Source: Neoechinorhynchus agilis (Eukaryota; Acanthocephala). Taken from it: a DNA stretch of 64,000 nucleotides. The DNA is taken from assembly GCA_051530055.1 (NCBI GenBank), contig CM121342.1, positions 15,066,001 through 15,130,000 on the forward strand, given 5' to 3'. Positions 9,461 through 22,634 of the stretch are shown piece after piece. The number at the start of each line of letters is the position of its first letter. Within the stretch, counting starts at the first letter, position 1. Position numbers and translations under genes: made by a program. Below the pieces are notes generated by a model. The model saw nothing but the letters and a program-made list of their open reading frames with translations. It was not told where the DNA came from and did not search any database.

Positions 9461-11880
9461 TCACAATCCGATCCACTGCATGGATTTGTTGGCCCAGTCT
9501 GCTGAGGAAATCCACTCAAAGGGTAGTCTAGACAGGGTTTTCAAGAAAACACAGCGGAATTTTAGGCGTTGTTCTGGAGGCCTTCCTCTGGAATAAAAAA
9601 CTAGGCCTGAAATAGCCCAAGAGCACCATATTACTTTGCATATCTTGGCGCTAAGCCCAATACGAGCGGCACGTCTCGCCTTAACTCTGACTGTCTGTAA
9701 AAGTTTTTTCATCTTGTGTATATCGGAGGCGGGCGAGAGGTTATTAGTGAAAGTATAACCTAAAATATCAAGCTTCTTATAAGCAGGGTCGAAATCTAAC
9801 CCACAAAAATCCTTGATATAATCCCGGATGTTCTTCTTACCCACTCGAGATTTAGATTTTATTAAAAATTTCGCCTTCTTTTGATTCAAAGAGAGACCCA
9901 TTTGAGGTAGGTGGGATTTTAGAAAGTTCAGCACGGCAGCCAGTTTCGCACGTGCTCTCAAATAATTTAACTCTTTGATAACTACAGTAAGGTCATCGGC
10001 GTACATAGTGACGCTACGACAAATCGTGCAATTTTTAATCAAAAATTGAGTTGCCAAGCCAAAAAGTATGGGTGATAAAGGTGAACATTGAGTAACCCCT
10101 TTGGGTTGATGGAATATAGACCTTGATGGATCATCTGCGAATGAAAATTCGTTTACATTTCAGGATGTTGTTCACCCTAGCAATTATATTAAAAGGAAAA
10201 CAAAAAAATCTTAAAATATTCACCATAAAAGCAATGTCAATATTATCAAAAGCTTTAGAAATATCGAAAGAGATAAGAATGTTTGTTGACTTGGGGTGAC
10301 TAAAAAGGTTATCGATTATTTGAGCAATTGCAGTATGAACAGATTTCCCTGGGAGGAAACCATGACAGCGCTCATCAATAAGGTGATGTTTAAAAGAAAA
10401 ATCCATTATAATTTTGGCCAAAACTGGCTCGTATATGGAAACAAACGAATTCTGAATGGAGATAGGTCTCACATCACTAGGTGAAGAAACAACCCTACCT
10501 TTTTTACAGAGAAATATTCTTTTCGCTATGTTTATCTGAGACCATTTATCAGAAGACGCTGCCACCATGTGATCAGCTAAGGAAGTGATATTTGCTTGAT
10601 TGAGAACGTTGGTGGCTTTGAAACAGGGGGAAGAACCATTGTTCGATGTAAGATTTCTTGAACCCCACCAAATGATAAAATCATTCCAACGTAAATCAAA
10701 ACGACGAGGCTTAATTTGAATAAAATTATTGAAGACCGGGACATTACTTGCTCCATTGCAATGTTCAATGCAAAGAGCGCGAATAACATTGTCGCATCCC
10801 GAGGTTTTAACCCAACTCGCTGCGGCCCTTTTCCAGGGACAAAATCTTTTTAGTGCAACGAAATGCAACCAAGGAGAGGAATAAGGCATAAAATGGCTAC
10901 TTCGCTTACTGTCGCAAGCTATTTGAAATCGAGTTCTACAGGGCCAGTATAAAGAGGACCAAAACTTAATCGACTCCCGATCATCGATTGCCTTAGCCAT
11001 AAAAAGTTGTCTGTCATACAGAGAAAGTACTTTTGGTTTCTGCATTTTCGACCCGATACTTCTCGTGGCCGTTGTTAAAATCGAGTCACTAGCTGTGACC
11101 ACAAATTCATTTAAGTCCTTTAGCTGATCAAAAGCGCCAAAAGTGAAAGCCAAATTTATGGCAGCGTTAAAGATGTTGATGTTAAGTGCACTAAACTTAA
11201 ATCTACGGCTCAACAGAATATTTCGTCCCAAATCCCACACTAAGATATCGTGTCCAGCAATACGGAAATTTGATGATTGAGAAACCAGTTTGGGTTTAAC
11301 GAATGAGTTAATTCGAGCAAGACACAAATCTAGAAAGGAATGAGACCTGCCGTCGGTAAACGTGGGGTCCACAGGGACAATAAGGTCGTGGGTCTCATCC
11401 GAATGTAAAATGGCCTTTATCCATTTGTGAGAAGGGTCGTTGAAATCTATGAAGCAAAAGTCAATTCCGGATGCTAAAACATTATTTAATAAGATCTTTA
11501 TTATGAGTGAGGTGTATTTTCCTAGGTTTAATATAGAAATTACCTAAGAGCAATTTCCTCCCCAAGAAACGTATTGAAAATAAAGCGTAAGACAAATCTG
11601 GGGAAGTAAACTCGGAAATTAGGGTTGGTTGGAGGCAAGTTTTAAAAATGGATAATAAGCCTTGCGAGTAGTTTAAAAGGGGTTTTGTACAAAATAAAGA
11701 ATATTCATTAGATAAAATATTAAAACTATTCGGGAGGTTGTTAAGAGAGTACAGCGACTTAATTTCTTGGATAAAAGTAATATCACTTCTCTGTGCTTCA
11801 GACAAAAGGCCAGGAATACCCAGAAGCCCGCCTGCGTTTCACTGTGCAATTCTCAATTCCATTGAGACCTACCCTTGATG
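9461..11880 (-). pseudogene. LINE B ORF2: endonuclease and reverse transcriptase, with few defects
   Basis: The endonuclease begins at about 11880 as MELRIAQ, then a TGA where relatives have TGG (Trp of the QWN motif). It continues as AGGLLGIPGLLSEAQ, TFIQEIKSL and LLGNFYIKPRKIHL. A frame change near 11500 and another near 10140 interrupt the ORF. The RT has SFDISKAFDNIDI, the active site TMYADDLTVV, LGYTFTNNLSPASD, and ends SADWANKSMQWIGL. The GVPQGSPLSP motif is altered here but intact in copy 2. Confidence 0.85.
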
Positions 11881-12097
11881 AGATTTTGGACCCCGTCAGC
11901 ACAAACCTGGGTTTGTTCGCTTATGATGTTGCTCACGAACTCCTCGGCCTCGTAACATCTTTGGATGTACCCAGTTGTTGCCTTGGGTATGTTTTTATGG
12001 TTGTATTGGTTGTTGCAGATCCTCTTATGGGTTTGTCCTTTGTCCTATTCCAACTATTCTGGGCAACTCGAGTGTCGGATGAATTATTTCCCTTGGA

Positions 12098-12943
12098 TCA
12101 AAGCAGTCTCGCCCACACAACATATTCCTTAAATGCTTCACAATTCTTCGAGAACGCACAATGACCATCTCGATCGCAGTTTGAGCAGTGCCTTTTCTTT
12201 TTGTCACATTTGGTACTGTGGTGGTCTTGGCCACAAAAAGCGCATCGCGTCACCTTGGACGGGCACCTCTGCTCCCAATGTCCCCAACATTGACACCCAC
12301 TGCACCGAGGAAAGTAATAGTCGTCGAAACACGAAATCTCGTTTGAAGTAAATTTAACCTCCATGGATTGGAAGAAGGATCGCTCAGTGCAAAGTGCGTC
12401 CCTCCGTTCGACCGCAGCTTTTACAATAGCTTTGACAATAAACTTCCCCGTTCTTAATGACTTCAGGAAAAAGAGCAATTTGACTCTGAATTTTTCCTCG
12501 AACGTTATCTTATCTGCATCATCAATATCTGGAGAGAGCCCAGAAACGACAAAGGTTGATTCATAACTTGTGTTCGAAATTGTCACACCTGCAAAGTTGC
12601 AGTTTTTCTTGATGAAAGTCAGAAAAGCCTTCATAAAATCCGCTGCTATAGACCTGATTTTCAATATTCCTCCGAAATAGCTGATAGATGAAATACGATG
12701 GATATCATCCTTAGAGGATTTGAGCCACGGAGCCAGATAACGTCTGTGTAGCTCTTCTCTAGGTTGTATTGGATTTGCTTCGATTCTTATCGTATTGGGA
12801 CATCTTTTAGAAAGCACGTCCACGAAATGCTTACTATTTTGATCGCTGAGAAGTTGATTCCGAATGTCCGGAGGCACGGGAATTCTCAGAACATTGGATG
12901 GCCGTTCGCCACCCTCCACCGCAACAGCTTGTTGCGCACACAT
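12098..12943 (-). CDS. LINE B ORF1 protein with three CCHC-type zinc knuckles
   Basis: 281 residues, open throughout. The N-terminal LRIPVPPDIRNQ block is shared with B'. The central FVVSGLSPDIDDADK region is followed by FFQSMEVKFTSNEIS. The C-terminal part has three zinc knuckles: CSGCQCWGHWEQRC (CX2CX4HX4C), CAFCGQDHHSTKC and CSNCDRDGHCAFSKNC. ORF1 proteins of this kind in I- and R1-clade LINEs bind the element RNA. The reading frame may end early at ARLL, since in-frame sequence between here and ORF2 is not clean. Confidence 0.85.
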   Translation of the reverse strand: MCAQQAVAVEGGERPSNVLRIPVPPDIRNQLLSDQNSKHFVDVLSKRCPNTIRIEANPIQPREELHRRYLAPWLKSSKDDIHRISSISYFGGILKIRSIAADFMKAFLTFIKKNCNFAGVTISNTSYESTFVVSGLSPDIDDADKITFEEKFRVKLLFFLKSLRTGKFIVKAIVKAAVERRDALCTERSFFQSMEVKFTSNEISCFDDYYFPRCSGCQCWGHWEQRCPSKVTRCAFCGQDHHSTKCDKKKRHCSNCDRDGHCAFSKNCEAFKEYVVWARLL

Positions 12944-12960
12944 TTTTTGAACCCCTCACT

Positions 12961-13149
12961 ACCACAACACGCATAATGTCCATTGGTGCGCGATATCGAT
13001 CTGGCCTACGTCACACTGACCAATATCTTCTTCAAAAGCAAGCATCTAAGTCCCATCATAATCACTCTCCAGACTTTCCCCGTTTACAAGTAGCTCCAAT
13101 TAACAAAATACTTGTTGCCCGCAAAAACTTTCTTTGATTCAAAATTCAT
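12961..13149. other. Short spacer between LINE copies
   Basis: No recognisable coding content. It lies between the 5' end of LINE B copy 1 and the start of the CT-rich family-A fragment. Confidence 0.3.
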
Positions 13150-14525
13150 TCAGGTGGCAATTCAACATGATGGCCGACCGTCAAGGACTCTCTTGGTCTA
13201 CGCCAACCCTGATCCCTTCCCGAATTTGACCTTTTCTAAATTAAACCGGGTTCTAGACTCCATCAATTAGAACCTCCGCCCCCTTAAAATTCGGTTTCCG
13301 GCCCAAATTTTCTGCAATCGGTGCCCTACTTTGCATTTATGACACGCTCCTCAATAATCCCTCTCACGTCACCCTTCTCATTCAATTTTCAGTGGACCAT
13401 CCACTCCGTCTCCGGGTCTGCCCCGATTTATGTCCAAAAATTGTGGCAGATCCGCTTGCTCGAATCTTATCTTCACAATCGCAAACACTCTGCCGATATA
13501 CATCCTCAATCAGCCTATCCATCATCATAGGGGTACCTCAAGGTGCTGTGCTGTCACCACTTCTTTCCAATATTTTCGTATACGATATCAAACATCTCTG
13601 CTCTCGCTCTAAACTCTTCTTATACGCCGACGATATCACTCTGATCACATACTCACCACCCACCTCTCCCTTTCCTTAACCTCTAAAGAAATCACACACA
13701 TAAAAGATTTCTGCACCAATCACAAACTCTATCTGAATTTCTCCAAATGATTCGAAATTATCACCTCTCTCCCGCAACCCCACATCATCCCTTGCGCTTC
13801 TAAATGACATCCCATTATCAATCTCCCTAAGAATTCTGGGTATCCAATTTCAATCAAACCTGAAATGGGACTCGCACGTCGCTCTCTCCCTCAAGCTCAA
13901 CACCTTTAAAATTCATCTCTCCTCTAATGCCTCCGATCTATCACAATTTTACTTCAGCTTTATTTTACCTTCCCACACGTACGGTTATCCCATCTGTTTT
14001 TTATCTATCCAAATCTCAAATCCGTCGTTTTGAAATGTTTCATAAAAGAGCATCTAAAATTTGCTCAGCTGATTTTTTCCTTTCACCGAATGCCTTGATA
14101 CTATTTTCATAAAACAAACAAAACGCCTCTAAATTCCACCACAGCACTTTTTTACCATATTTTATTTTCCGTTTCACACCAGCAGAACACTCGTAAGCCT
14201 AATTCGTTTCATGCTCCCTTGACCTCGCACCTCCTTGTACCTACGCTCCTTTTTCCATGCAGCCCAATATGCCTGAGGAAAGAAAAATCTCACAAGCTCC
14301 CCTGCAAACCATAATCACTAATCCCCAACAGGACCGGATATTCCCACCCGAACGGACTTCCCCCGGCCTCACCAAATCCGCATTCCATGGATTCAATCCA
14401 AAATTGTTTATCGGTCAAATAACGATTACCCTATCTTCATCAAAAACAATGCCACAAAGAGGACCCAAAGGTACATTGGTCCAATTATTGTTATCAAACA
14501 AACAAAATAAACGTGTCATTAAAAA
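13150..14525 (+). mobile_element. LINE family A fragment (CT-rich, APE-type)
   Basis: RT blocks in shifting plus-strand frames: SIIIGVPQGAVLSPLLSNIF and FLYADDITLI at 13520-13660, then LRILGIQFQSNLKWDSHVA at 13820-13880. The 3' tail has CATGCAGCCCAATATGCCTG and GAGGACCCAAAGGTACAT (about 14459), ending in AAACGTGTCATTA at about 14510. The tail matches the copy at 52765-53465. The endonuclease is missing, and frameshifts and stops show decay. Confidence 0.8.
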
Positions 14526-14935
14526 TGGTTACGATTTTGGCGACTTGGATACCGATGGCATTGTGATACTTTGTCGTAAGTCAGAACGATTATATAATCA
14601 ATAAGAGGAACATTTAGTGAGTAGTCAGTTTCTTGATAAAGTCTCTTCATTGATTGGTGATTTATTCATTGATAGCCGATAATAGTTACTTTTTTCTTAT
14701 GCTTTGATTATTCTACAAGCAAAAATTAAGACAACAGGCGGTCAATCCGATCCATCTCAAAGCATCACGACCACCCAGATTATTCAAAATGGAACAACAA
14801 TAACCAGAGACATGAGTCCACCTACAATATTATTAAAGTAATAGACATGGCGTTTTGCTTTGACAATTTAATATCCAGAACTTATAAAAAATTTCAAGGC
14901 GGGCGGGAAGAGGACTAGAAGGTCTGAGACAAAAG
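14526..14935. other. Unassigned stretch with short coding-like tracts
   Basis: A 39-codon plus-strand tract at about 14720-14840 (QSITTTQIIQNG and onward, ending ILLK) looks non-random but matches no family I recognise. It is preceded by a pyrimidine-rich stretch, so it could be a relict exon. Confidence 0.25.
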
Positions 14936-16680
14936 GGCTGGTGTGTTATTAGCTTATTGTCCAGTGAGTTCAAAAAATAGAAACACTGCTGTTAATATCT
15001 TAGCTCAGAGAGATAAGCAGGACGTGTGATCGACTTATGTATTTGTTTCTCGAATGGAAGAACATCTTTTTAAAGATGAAATAATGAGAATCAGAAACAA
15101 CATTGAAAGAGTTATCCAATTTATAACAGAGGCTGTGAGAATAGATTAGGATTAACCGCTACACCAGAAGAGAGCTGTATTAGTGATAATCTAACGTCTT
15201 ATGGCAAGATTGCATTATTTGAAGGAATTTAATCTGATAGGTTCACAAAAAAATTGCCCGTGTAGACAATGTCTCCTATGATTTTGTGCACATGTCTCTA
15301 AAGTTCAATTTCGAAGACAGCGCTTATTTCGACTTATTTGGATGATAAAATCCATTGTAAATCTAGAGAGGCTCAAATCGTTAGAACAAGAGAGTATATT
15401 TCTCAAGCGTTGCCTTAGAACAAACATGATACCAAACTTTATTGTCAAGAATGTTCGCTTACCGAATGGGCAAACCGATTTCGTCAGCTGAGTTTTGGAC
15501 TCGTGCCTCGAATCCCTGTATCCGGGCCAAAGGGTTCGATTCCACGATCGGCAATGACGACCAACCAAAGGGGACGAAATACCTCGTTGAAGGGAAGAGG
15601 AAACTCATTGATGAGTCCCGCCTCCTGGAGGTATCTGAGGATCCGGAGAGATGTACGAACTCTTAACGTTTCATTAGAGTTTAAGTGGTCATATCACTGC
15701 CCTGATGTAAAACAAAATTTCTCCGACCGCGGAAAGTGCCAATTCGCATAAGAAATAAATTTTACAAGCTTATCGGCTCAGAGTACAAGATCGCTATCTC
15801 GTCCGTTGTTACGCCTTCGAGCCAAGAGAAAACAACCCACTTACCGGAAGATTGCGTAGTTGCGGAGGACTATGAATTGCTATTCAAAGGACCACCATCG
15901 TTCCCACCGGCGAGAGGTTTAACGAAAGATGGCAGGTTGAAACTTCAAGTAGATGGGAGTATCAAATGTGCACTAGAACGCAAAGGGAGGACAAGGTTAT
16001 AGGGCAAGATTACAATCTAGATCGAGAGAGAGACCGCGACGAGGAAGAGAGATCGACTTATTTGTGGAGACAGAGATGTCGTTTGAGTTTCGAGAAGGTG
16101 GCAGTGGCCCTACAAAGAGGAGATGATGATAACCCAGAAAGGCGATGATTATAAATGCTCCTGGAAGTGATAAGTATTCGTCATGCAACACGAAGCATCG
16201 TACCGAATTTCCCACTTTGTGAATGTAGATCGAAGAATCGATTTAAAATTGGTAGTATAGGGTGATGGTTAGTGATTTCAATGGAATGATGGGGACATTA
16301 TTAGGAAATAGGACCACTTATAAGTTGTCAGAGAAGGATGATAGAGAGGAACGCTGTAAGGAAATGAATTTCGTCTTTCCCAAAATGTGATTGCTAGACG
16401 CCAATTAAGAGGGCTAAGTGCCTACATCCGAAGACCATTGCGTACACCAGTTATGTATCCAATGATTAAAACGGATAAGATGCTCACGGGCTTTATACAC
16501 AAACGTCGACGGGGTTTTGAGATAATGGATATCATATGGTTCATACGCTTAATCCTCAACTGCAATCTTTTCAGATATAGGAACAGGCTCTATCGGCAAG
16601 TTGGAGGGATGACAACGGGGGACAGCAGAATTGCTCCTGTGTTGGCGATTTTACTCTTGGACGATCTGGAGAGGTAACAC
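14936..16680 (+). mobile_element. Penelope-like element, decayed fragment
   Basis: The segment at 15370-15480 reads SIFLKRCLRTNMIPNFIVKN, like the FLxxC..IPKF region upstream of Penelope RTs. At 16560-16677 LFRYRNRLYRQVGG, MTTGD and APVLAILLLDDLE match the Penelope RT block (FxYxxxxYRQxxGxxMGxxxAPxxAxLxxxxLE). A helical tract MEEHLFKDEIMRIRNN starts at 15054. The frame changes repeatedly, and the YADD and GIY-YIG regions are not seen. The element is partial. Confidence 0.6.
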
Positions 16681-16693
16681 ATTTTTCGACATA

Positions 16694-16900
16694 TTACTGA
16701 AAAAACGGGTCAATTTTGAACAAGGATTCACCTGTTTGGATACTTTTAATAGATGTCTTTAACTGTTCTAGTATGTTGGGTGCTTGTTTAGTAGCAAGAT
16801 GACTATTAGAGACAAAGACTTTCGTTCTTTTTTGTGGAAAACTATATAGGACTTGTTCACCGTCAAATAATATCATTCTTTGCCTTTCTTCAAACCATGC
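16694..16900 (-). other. Unassigned minus-strand open frame
   Basis: About 60 codons, with FDGEQVLYSFPQKRTKVF, SNSHLATKQAPNILEQL and IKSIQTGESLFKIDPF. Composition looks coding but I know no family for it. It sits between the Penelope-like fragment and the Gypsy LTR. It may be part of another element. Confidence 0.25.
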
Positions 16901-16904
16901 TCTC

Positions 16905-17019
16905 TGATGCCGGCATGCTTATACTAACTCCATGTTTTTTTAAGCGTCAAACCACAATGTTCAAACGTACATGCACTGCACACTATCGATCGCACTATGC
17001 GTATCGCTGACGTCCTACC
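16905..17019 (-). repeat. 3' LTR remnant of the Gypsy fossil
   Basis: About 115 bp matching 25283-25399 (shared phrases CAAACCACAATGTTCAAACG and CACTATCGATCG). It begins TGATGCCGGCATG on the plus strand, which is an LTR end in CA on the element strand. It is cut short by the inserted RTE-like LINE. Confidence 0.7.
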
Positions 17020-17035
17020 GCATCTCCTTCCCCTT

Positions 17036-17545
17036 TGGCAACGGAGTTCATCTGGCAACTCCGTTCGCAGCTGTTCAGGACTCTAATTGAGAGCATTCTC
17101 TACTACAATGCAGAGACCTGGACACTGTCACCAACGGCGACGAGGCAGTTGGACCAAAATCATTCATCTCTCTTACGTGCGGCGTTCAAGGTCAGATGGT
17201 AAGATAAAGTGACCAACAAAGCACTGTATAAGAGAGCCGGAGTCCAACCGCCCAGTGAATATTTGCGCCGCAGACGACTGCAGTTCAGGGGCAATATAAT
17301 TCGGTCCGAGGCATCTTGCCCACAGGTCGTGCAACAGTTCCTTTTCTGGGAGCCAACGACATTGTATCGTAAAGGCAAAGGGAACTGTCGTACATGCGAT
17401 GACCTGATTTTAAGAGACGCGAATTGCCCGCATAACAGGACTGCTGTCGTATGTTTTAGATCCACTGCGGAGTCTAATTCTATTTAACGGGCTTATACCT
17501 ACGGTGCAACGTAGGAAAGTACCGTTGAATACAACACAATACAAT
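17036..17545 (+). mobile_element. RTE-like LINE (family E), 5'-truncated 3' end
   Basis: Encodes AGVQPPSEYLRRRRLQFRG, NIIRSEASCPQVVQQF, GNCRTCDDLILRDANCPH and ESNSI stop. It is nearly identical to the 3' end of the element at 62430-64000. It ends in the simple tail AATACAACACAATACAATC. It lies between the Gypsy integrase tail and the 3' LTR, so it inserted after the Gypsy element. Confidence 0.85.
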
Positions 17546-19824
17546 CAATGCTGGTAGGTCTGATGGTTTGTCTACGTATTCGTGTCCCGCGTTTCAATTC
17601 CGTTGGTTCCGATTCGTTTTGTTCCTCTCTTATAATCCTTGGTTCTTCTTTGACCCTGGATTCATCGATTTCTCGAGTCTTGTCGCACTTATCTGATTCT
17701 TGCTCCTCCTTGCTCATTGATATTTCTCGTTTTCGGATATAGTCACCATGACATCGTCGCTCTCCTCCGTGGTCTCCGGTTATTGTATAAGACACGGGGC
17801 TATTCATTTTCTTTATCCTTCCCATTATCCAATTATCTTCTTTATTTCGCTTGTACCATATCGGTTCACTTTCTCCGAAAACCCGCATTCTTTTATTCTC
17901 CCACGAATCTTGTTCTTGTTTCCTGTATTCATAGTCGTCTACCTGTCATCATTTTCGCTGGTTCAACCCCAGTCGACACATGAGGTGTATTTCGATATGT
18001 CTGCAAAAACTACAGTACAGTGCTCCAATTTGTTTTCAAACCTTCGGTTCTTCTTTTTAATGTTCCAATGAACCTTTCGGCCAATCCGTTTGTGCGAGGA
18101 TGGTAGGGACTCGATCTTATGTGCTTGATGTGATGTTTTCTGTAGTCCATCTTCCACGCCTCTGGCCATTTTGTGCAAAGTGTTTCCTCGAACCGGCCCA
18201 GCTAAGTCCATATGCAATCGATGCCACCGCTTACCAGGCCAGTCCCACATTATTAAAGGTAATTCTTGATTATTTTGTCGACCTCGCTGGCACGCGTCGC
18301 AAAGACTTTTCTTTTAACATCACCGTCTATATTTGGCCAGTATACATAATGTCTTCCCAACGCTACCATTGCGTCTCGACCTGGATGACCTTCGTGAAGT
18401 ATATTCAGGACGTTTTTTCTTAACTTTGCCGGTATGACCATTCGGTCGAGTAACATTAGGATACCTTCAGAATCGCTTAGCTCCTCTCTTCTCCTGAACA
18501 TGGTTGCATTTTCAGATTTCACTAATTTAGGCCAGCCGTATCGAATATATCGTCTGATCCGCTTTAACTGCTGGTCTTTGCTCGTTTCCTCTCGAATTAC
18601 TGTTTCGGATAACTCGATTCTATCGATCTTTATTTCCTTTATCATATCTATTTCAGGATCGCTCCTCGCTAATTTTTCGGCACCATCTTTTGCGGCCAGT
18701 CTCGATAAACAATCGATAATCACATTATTCACCCCTTTGATTGCTTGAATCGTATAATCATACTGACTCAATATCGTAGCCCATCGTACTATCCTCTGAG
18801 TCGTTATCTTAGATAACTCTCATTTGTTACCAAAAATGTATTCAAGTAGTTTGTGATAGGTTTCCAAAAGGAATTGTGTACCGAATAGATACATGTGAAA
18901 CCTTTTTAGTGCGAAACTAACGGCTAGTACCTCTTTATCTATTGTCGCATAGTTTTTCCCAGCTTTGCTCAAAACTCTCGAAGCATAACAAACAGGTCAT
19001 CGTGTCCCTTTCTCATCTTTCTGCATCAGAACAGCACCAAGTCCTGTTTCACATGCATCGCGGCTTACGATGGTACGTCTTCGCGAATTGAACGGAACAA
19101 TATTCTCCGCTTTTGACAATACTTTCTTCGCCAATTCAAATGCCTCCCGCTGCTCAATATCCCATCTATATCTTATACCCTTTCGAGTCAAAGTATGCAG
19201 CGGCGCACATATGGAGTGCAAGTTAGGGATGTATCTTTCCTGAAAATTAATCATTCCTAGAAAGCTTTTGCAATCCTTTACATTTCGTGGAGGTGGATCG
19301 TTCACCGAATCAATAACTTTTTCTCTCGTCGGTTGAATTTTTCCGCCTTCAATACGATGTCCCAAATATTCAACACTAGTTTGCCAAATCTTACATTTCT
19401 TTGCCTTGATTCGCATCCCGACTGCCTTCAGTCGTTCCATTACGCAATGCAATTTTTTTAAATGCTCCTGATCATTCTTTCCAGTGATAATTATATCGTC
19501 GATATAAGCCGCCACATTGGGAATATTCTTTATAACCCCATCCATAAATCTCTGGAAAAGCTTTGGAGCATTCTTAATGCCGAATGGCATTCTAGTATAT
19601 CTGTAGAGTCCATAGGGTGTTGCTACCGTGAGTAAGTGTCTTGCTTCGGGTTTTATCTCTAATTGATGATAAGCTTCCGACAAATCTAAATAAACACGTT
19701 TTATTGAATAAGAAAAACGATCCATACACTTGCCAGCATCTATCTTTGCTGAAGTTGTCTGGATGTCGGATGTTGAGGCAGGGAGGTGGGATTTGTCTTT
19801 GGAGTTTTACAGGGGAATGACAGA

Positions 19825-22634
19825 TTAGGAGTCTTTCCTTGTTCTCCGGTTATTGAGGAAAGATTGGGCTGGGGGATGAAAAAGGTTGGGGTTACGGGTG
19901 TTTACTAGGGACGAGTATTTAGAGATGAGGGAAGAAAATTGTGGAGGGGGTTGAAGAAGACGGAGGGCGTTTTTGGAGAAAATGGAGTGGAGGTGGGCGT
20001 CGAGGGGAGGGAGTGAAGTCCCGCATATTCTTGCTGCTCTCTTGTGGAAGGTTTTAAGGGAATGGAGAGCATTATCGGAAAGGGTGAGGAAAGTGGGGTA
20101 GGCGTATGTAAGGATAGGGAGGATGGCAGAGAGATAAAAGTGGGCAAGGTGTTTAGGGGAAACGCCGAGACGCCGGAGGAGCTTGAGGAGGTAAAGACGA
20201 GGGTTTGTTTTAGAGATTGTAAATGAAATGTGGGCATCCCATTTAGGGTTTTCTTGTAAAATCAGGCCCAGTATTCGGAGAGAAGGGGAGCGTTGGATGG
20301 GGAGAGGGAGAGGTGCGGGGATTAGGCTGCATTTGGTAATGTGGGGGACAAGCTCAAAAGATTTAGATAAATTTAGGGAGAGGTTTAGAGTGGAGAGCGA
20401 GGAAATGAGATGGTTGAGCTCGTCCATGGTAGTGGAGAGGGAGAGAGACGGAGATGCGATGGTAATGACTGTGAGGTCACCGGCATAGAGAAAATATTTG
20501 GTAGGGGGAGTGAGGGGATGAAGGTCATTTAGAAAATGGTCAAAGAAGAGAGGGGAAAGTACGGCGCCTTGGGGACCCCTTCAAATATGGGTAGAGAAGA
20601 GTAGCAAGAAGTTCCACATAGAATATATTGTTTGCGGTTGGAGTGGAAAGAGGAAATCCAAGCGAGTTGCCAGGTAGGGAGGCCAAAGGAAGCACATGCT
20701 TGGAGGAGAAGGGAGTTATCTACCGACTCAAACGCCCTGGATATATCAAGTTGCACGAGACGGACGGTTGATTCTGGATTGGAATCTAAGCTGCGCACAA
20801 GCGTATCGTAGATGCAGAGAAGGGCATCAGAGCAAGAGTAATTGGGACGGAAAGCGAATTGGGAAGGGGAGATGTTTTTGAGGAAGAAGGGAAGTAGGCG
20901 GGTTTTAAAACATTTTTTCTAAGATTTTAAAGAAAGGTGAGAGGATATAGATGGGACGATAGGATATGGGGGAAATCCGTTTATTGTTTTTGGGTAGGGG
21001 ACGACACGGGCTTCCTTAAGACACGATGGGAAAGAGCCCAATAGAAAGCTAAGGTTCGTTATGTGCATTAGAGGATCGATAAGTTCCGGGATGATGAAAC
21101 GAATGGCCCAATTTGGGATAGTCGAATTAGGGGAAGAATGGCGGGGCAGGCGTTTAAGGATCTCTAGGATTTCGAGAGGGGAAACTAAGGAAGAGCATGT
21201 AATGGGCGGGTCAGAAAGTGCGAAGGGAGGTTGGGACAAAGGCGAGGAAGATTGGGGAGGACAAAGGTTTTCATTCATGGTGTTGAGGATTGAGAGGAGA
21301 TCAGATTTGGGGAGAGATGCGAAGGGGGTGGATCTACCAAGACTAGTGACATTTTTTATTTCATGCCACCAGTTTCGATTGGGAACGGACGAGAGACGAG
21401 ATGAGAAAAATAATTTGCGGGCTATACGGATGCGTTTTGTCAGTGTGAAGTGGAGGAAGGGGTAAGCAGGATTACCTGACCGGAAAGCTTTGGTGACCTG
21501 GATTTGAAGGGTTTTTAGAAAAGGCGAGAACCATGGAGAGTCGCGGTTCGATATTCGTATTGTTTTGCGAGGAAAGGAGGCCTTCATCGCAGATTCTATT
21601 AGATTTAACAAATAGCCCATTGGAATCGAGGGGTCGGTGCCAAAGATGGTAGAGCGGTTTTGCGTGATAAGAGAATTGACACATGCAGCAAAGGATTGGG
21701 TATGATGATCACGCTTATCCCAGACAACGTAAGGGTCGGAATAGGAACGTTTTTGAGGTGATGCAGAGGAGAGAAGGATGGAACAATGGTCAGACGAGGC
21801 GATTGGGGGAAATTTGGTAGTGCACGAGTATTGCCTGATGTTTGAGAAAATTTTATCAAGGCGGGAGGAGAAGCGTGTGGGGAAAGTAACGAGTTGGGAG
21901 AGATGAGAGGGCGAGGACGGGATCGGCAGTTTGTTAAAATCGCCCAATATGATGAAGTGATCTGAGGAAGTAGAAAGTAGGTCAGTAAATAGGTGGTCTA
22001 TTTGTTGAAGTGTGTTGGGGATGTTTGAGGAAGGAGGGTGATAAAGGCCAGCGATAGAGATCTCACGTTGGCCATTGCGGAGGGGGAGATGAAGTTGGAT
22101 GTGAAGCCATTCAAGATCGTCGGAGATGAAAAAGTAGGGTGAAGAGCAATGGTAAGGAAGAGAGGCGCGGATGAAGATCGATATGCCTCCCCCGTTTCGG
22201 AAGTCCCTTGTGAGGTGAAAAGCTTGAAAGTTTGGAAGGAAGGCAGATAATTTGCTATGGGGTGAGAACCATGTTTCCGTAATTACAAGGATGTCGGCGT
22301 TGCAAGAAGAGGCCACTATATGGAGCTCATCCAGTTTGGGGAGGAGGCTGCGGATGTTAGAATAAAAGATTATTGGAAAGGGATGTTTAAAAGGGACACG
22401 AGGGATGGACACTGACGGAGAGGGTCGAAGCTGCGTAGAGAGAGAAGGGATGGGAGTTGACCGATGGGGTAGTTCGGGGGTAAGGGATTCGTGGATGGAC
22501 ACTGTAGTGAGGAGTGATTTGAGTGTAGGGACCATAAGGGGGGAACTGCGTATGCAGGATGAAGTCGGGGGGGGCAAGAGGATATTGGGAGTTGAAGAGG
22601 TGGTGGTAAGAGGTGAGGTAGTGTGCGCGTCCAA
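19825..22634 (-). pseudogene. LINE A ORF2: AP-endonuclease and reverse transcriptase
   Basis: The largest open piece is 22634-20919 (571 codons). The endonuclease has FYSNIRSLLPKLDEL, ADILVITETWFSP, GGISIFIR, FIILGDFN and IASSDHCSIL. The pre-RT region includes RLPRHSSPNSTIPNWAIRF. RT pieces at 20798-20529 (VQLDISRAFESVDN) and 20427-19825 (LRILGLILQENPKWDAH, FHKRAARICG) follow in other frames. The active site reads YAGDLT in place of YADD, so the copy is inactive. The clade is CR1- or Jockey-like. Confidence 0.85.

Larger units (their letters stand above)
9360..12960 (-). mobile_element. LINE family B, copy 1, near full length
   Basis: ORF1 with three zinc knuckles, then ORF2 with endonuclease and RT. 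The 3' UTR ends at about 9360 in a short T/A run with TTTATTCG. The ORF2 half (9460-11170) is almost identical to the 5'-truncated copy at 40380-42178, including 3' UTR phrases such as GGCAAACCATGGATCGA. These copies are therefore young relative to B' and D. Coding defects remain in ORF2. Confidence 0.9.

Noticed and set aside
21061-21465. Plus-strand open frames opposite LINE A ORF2
   Set aside because: They are antisense shadows created by the purine-rich strand; all LINE motifs are on the minus strand.
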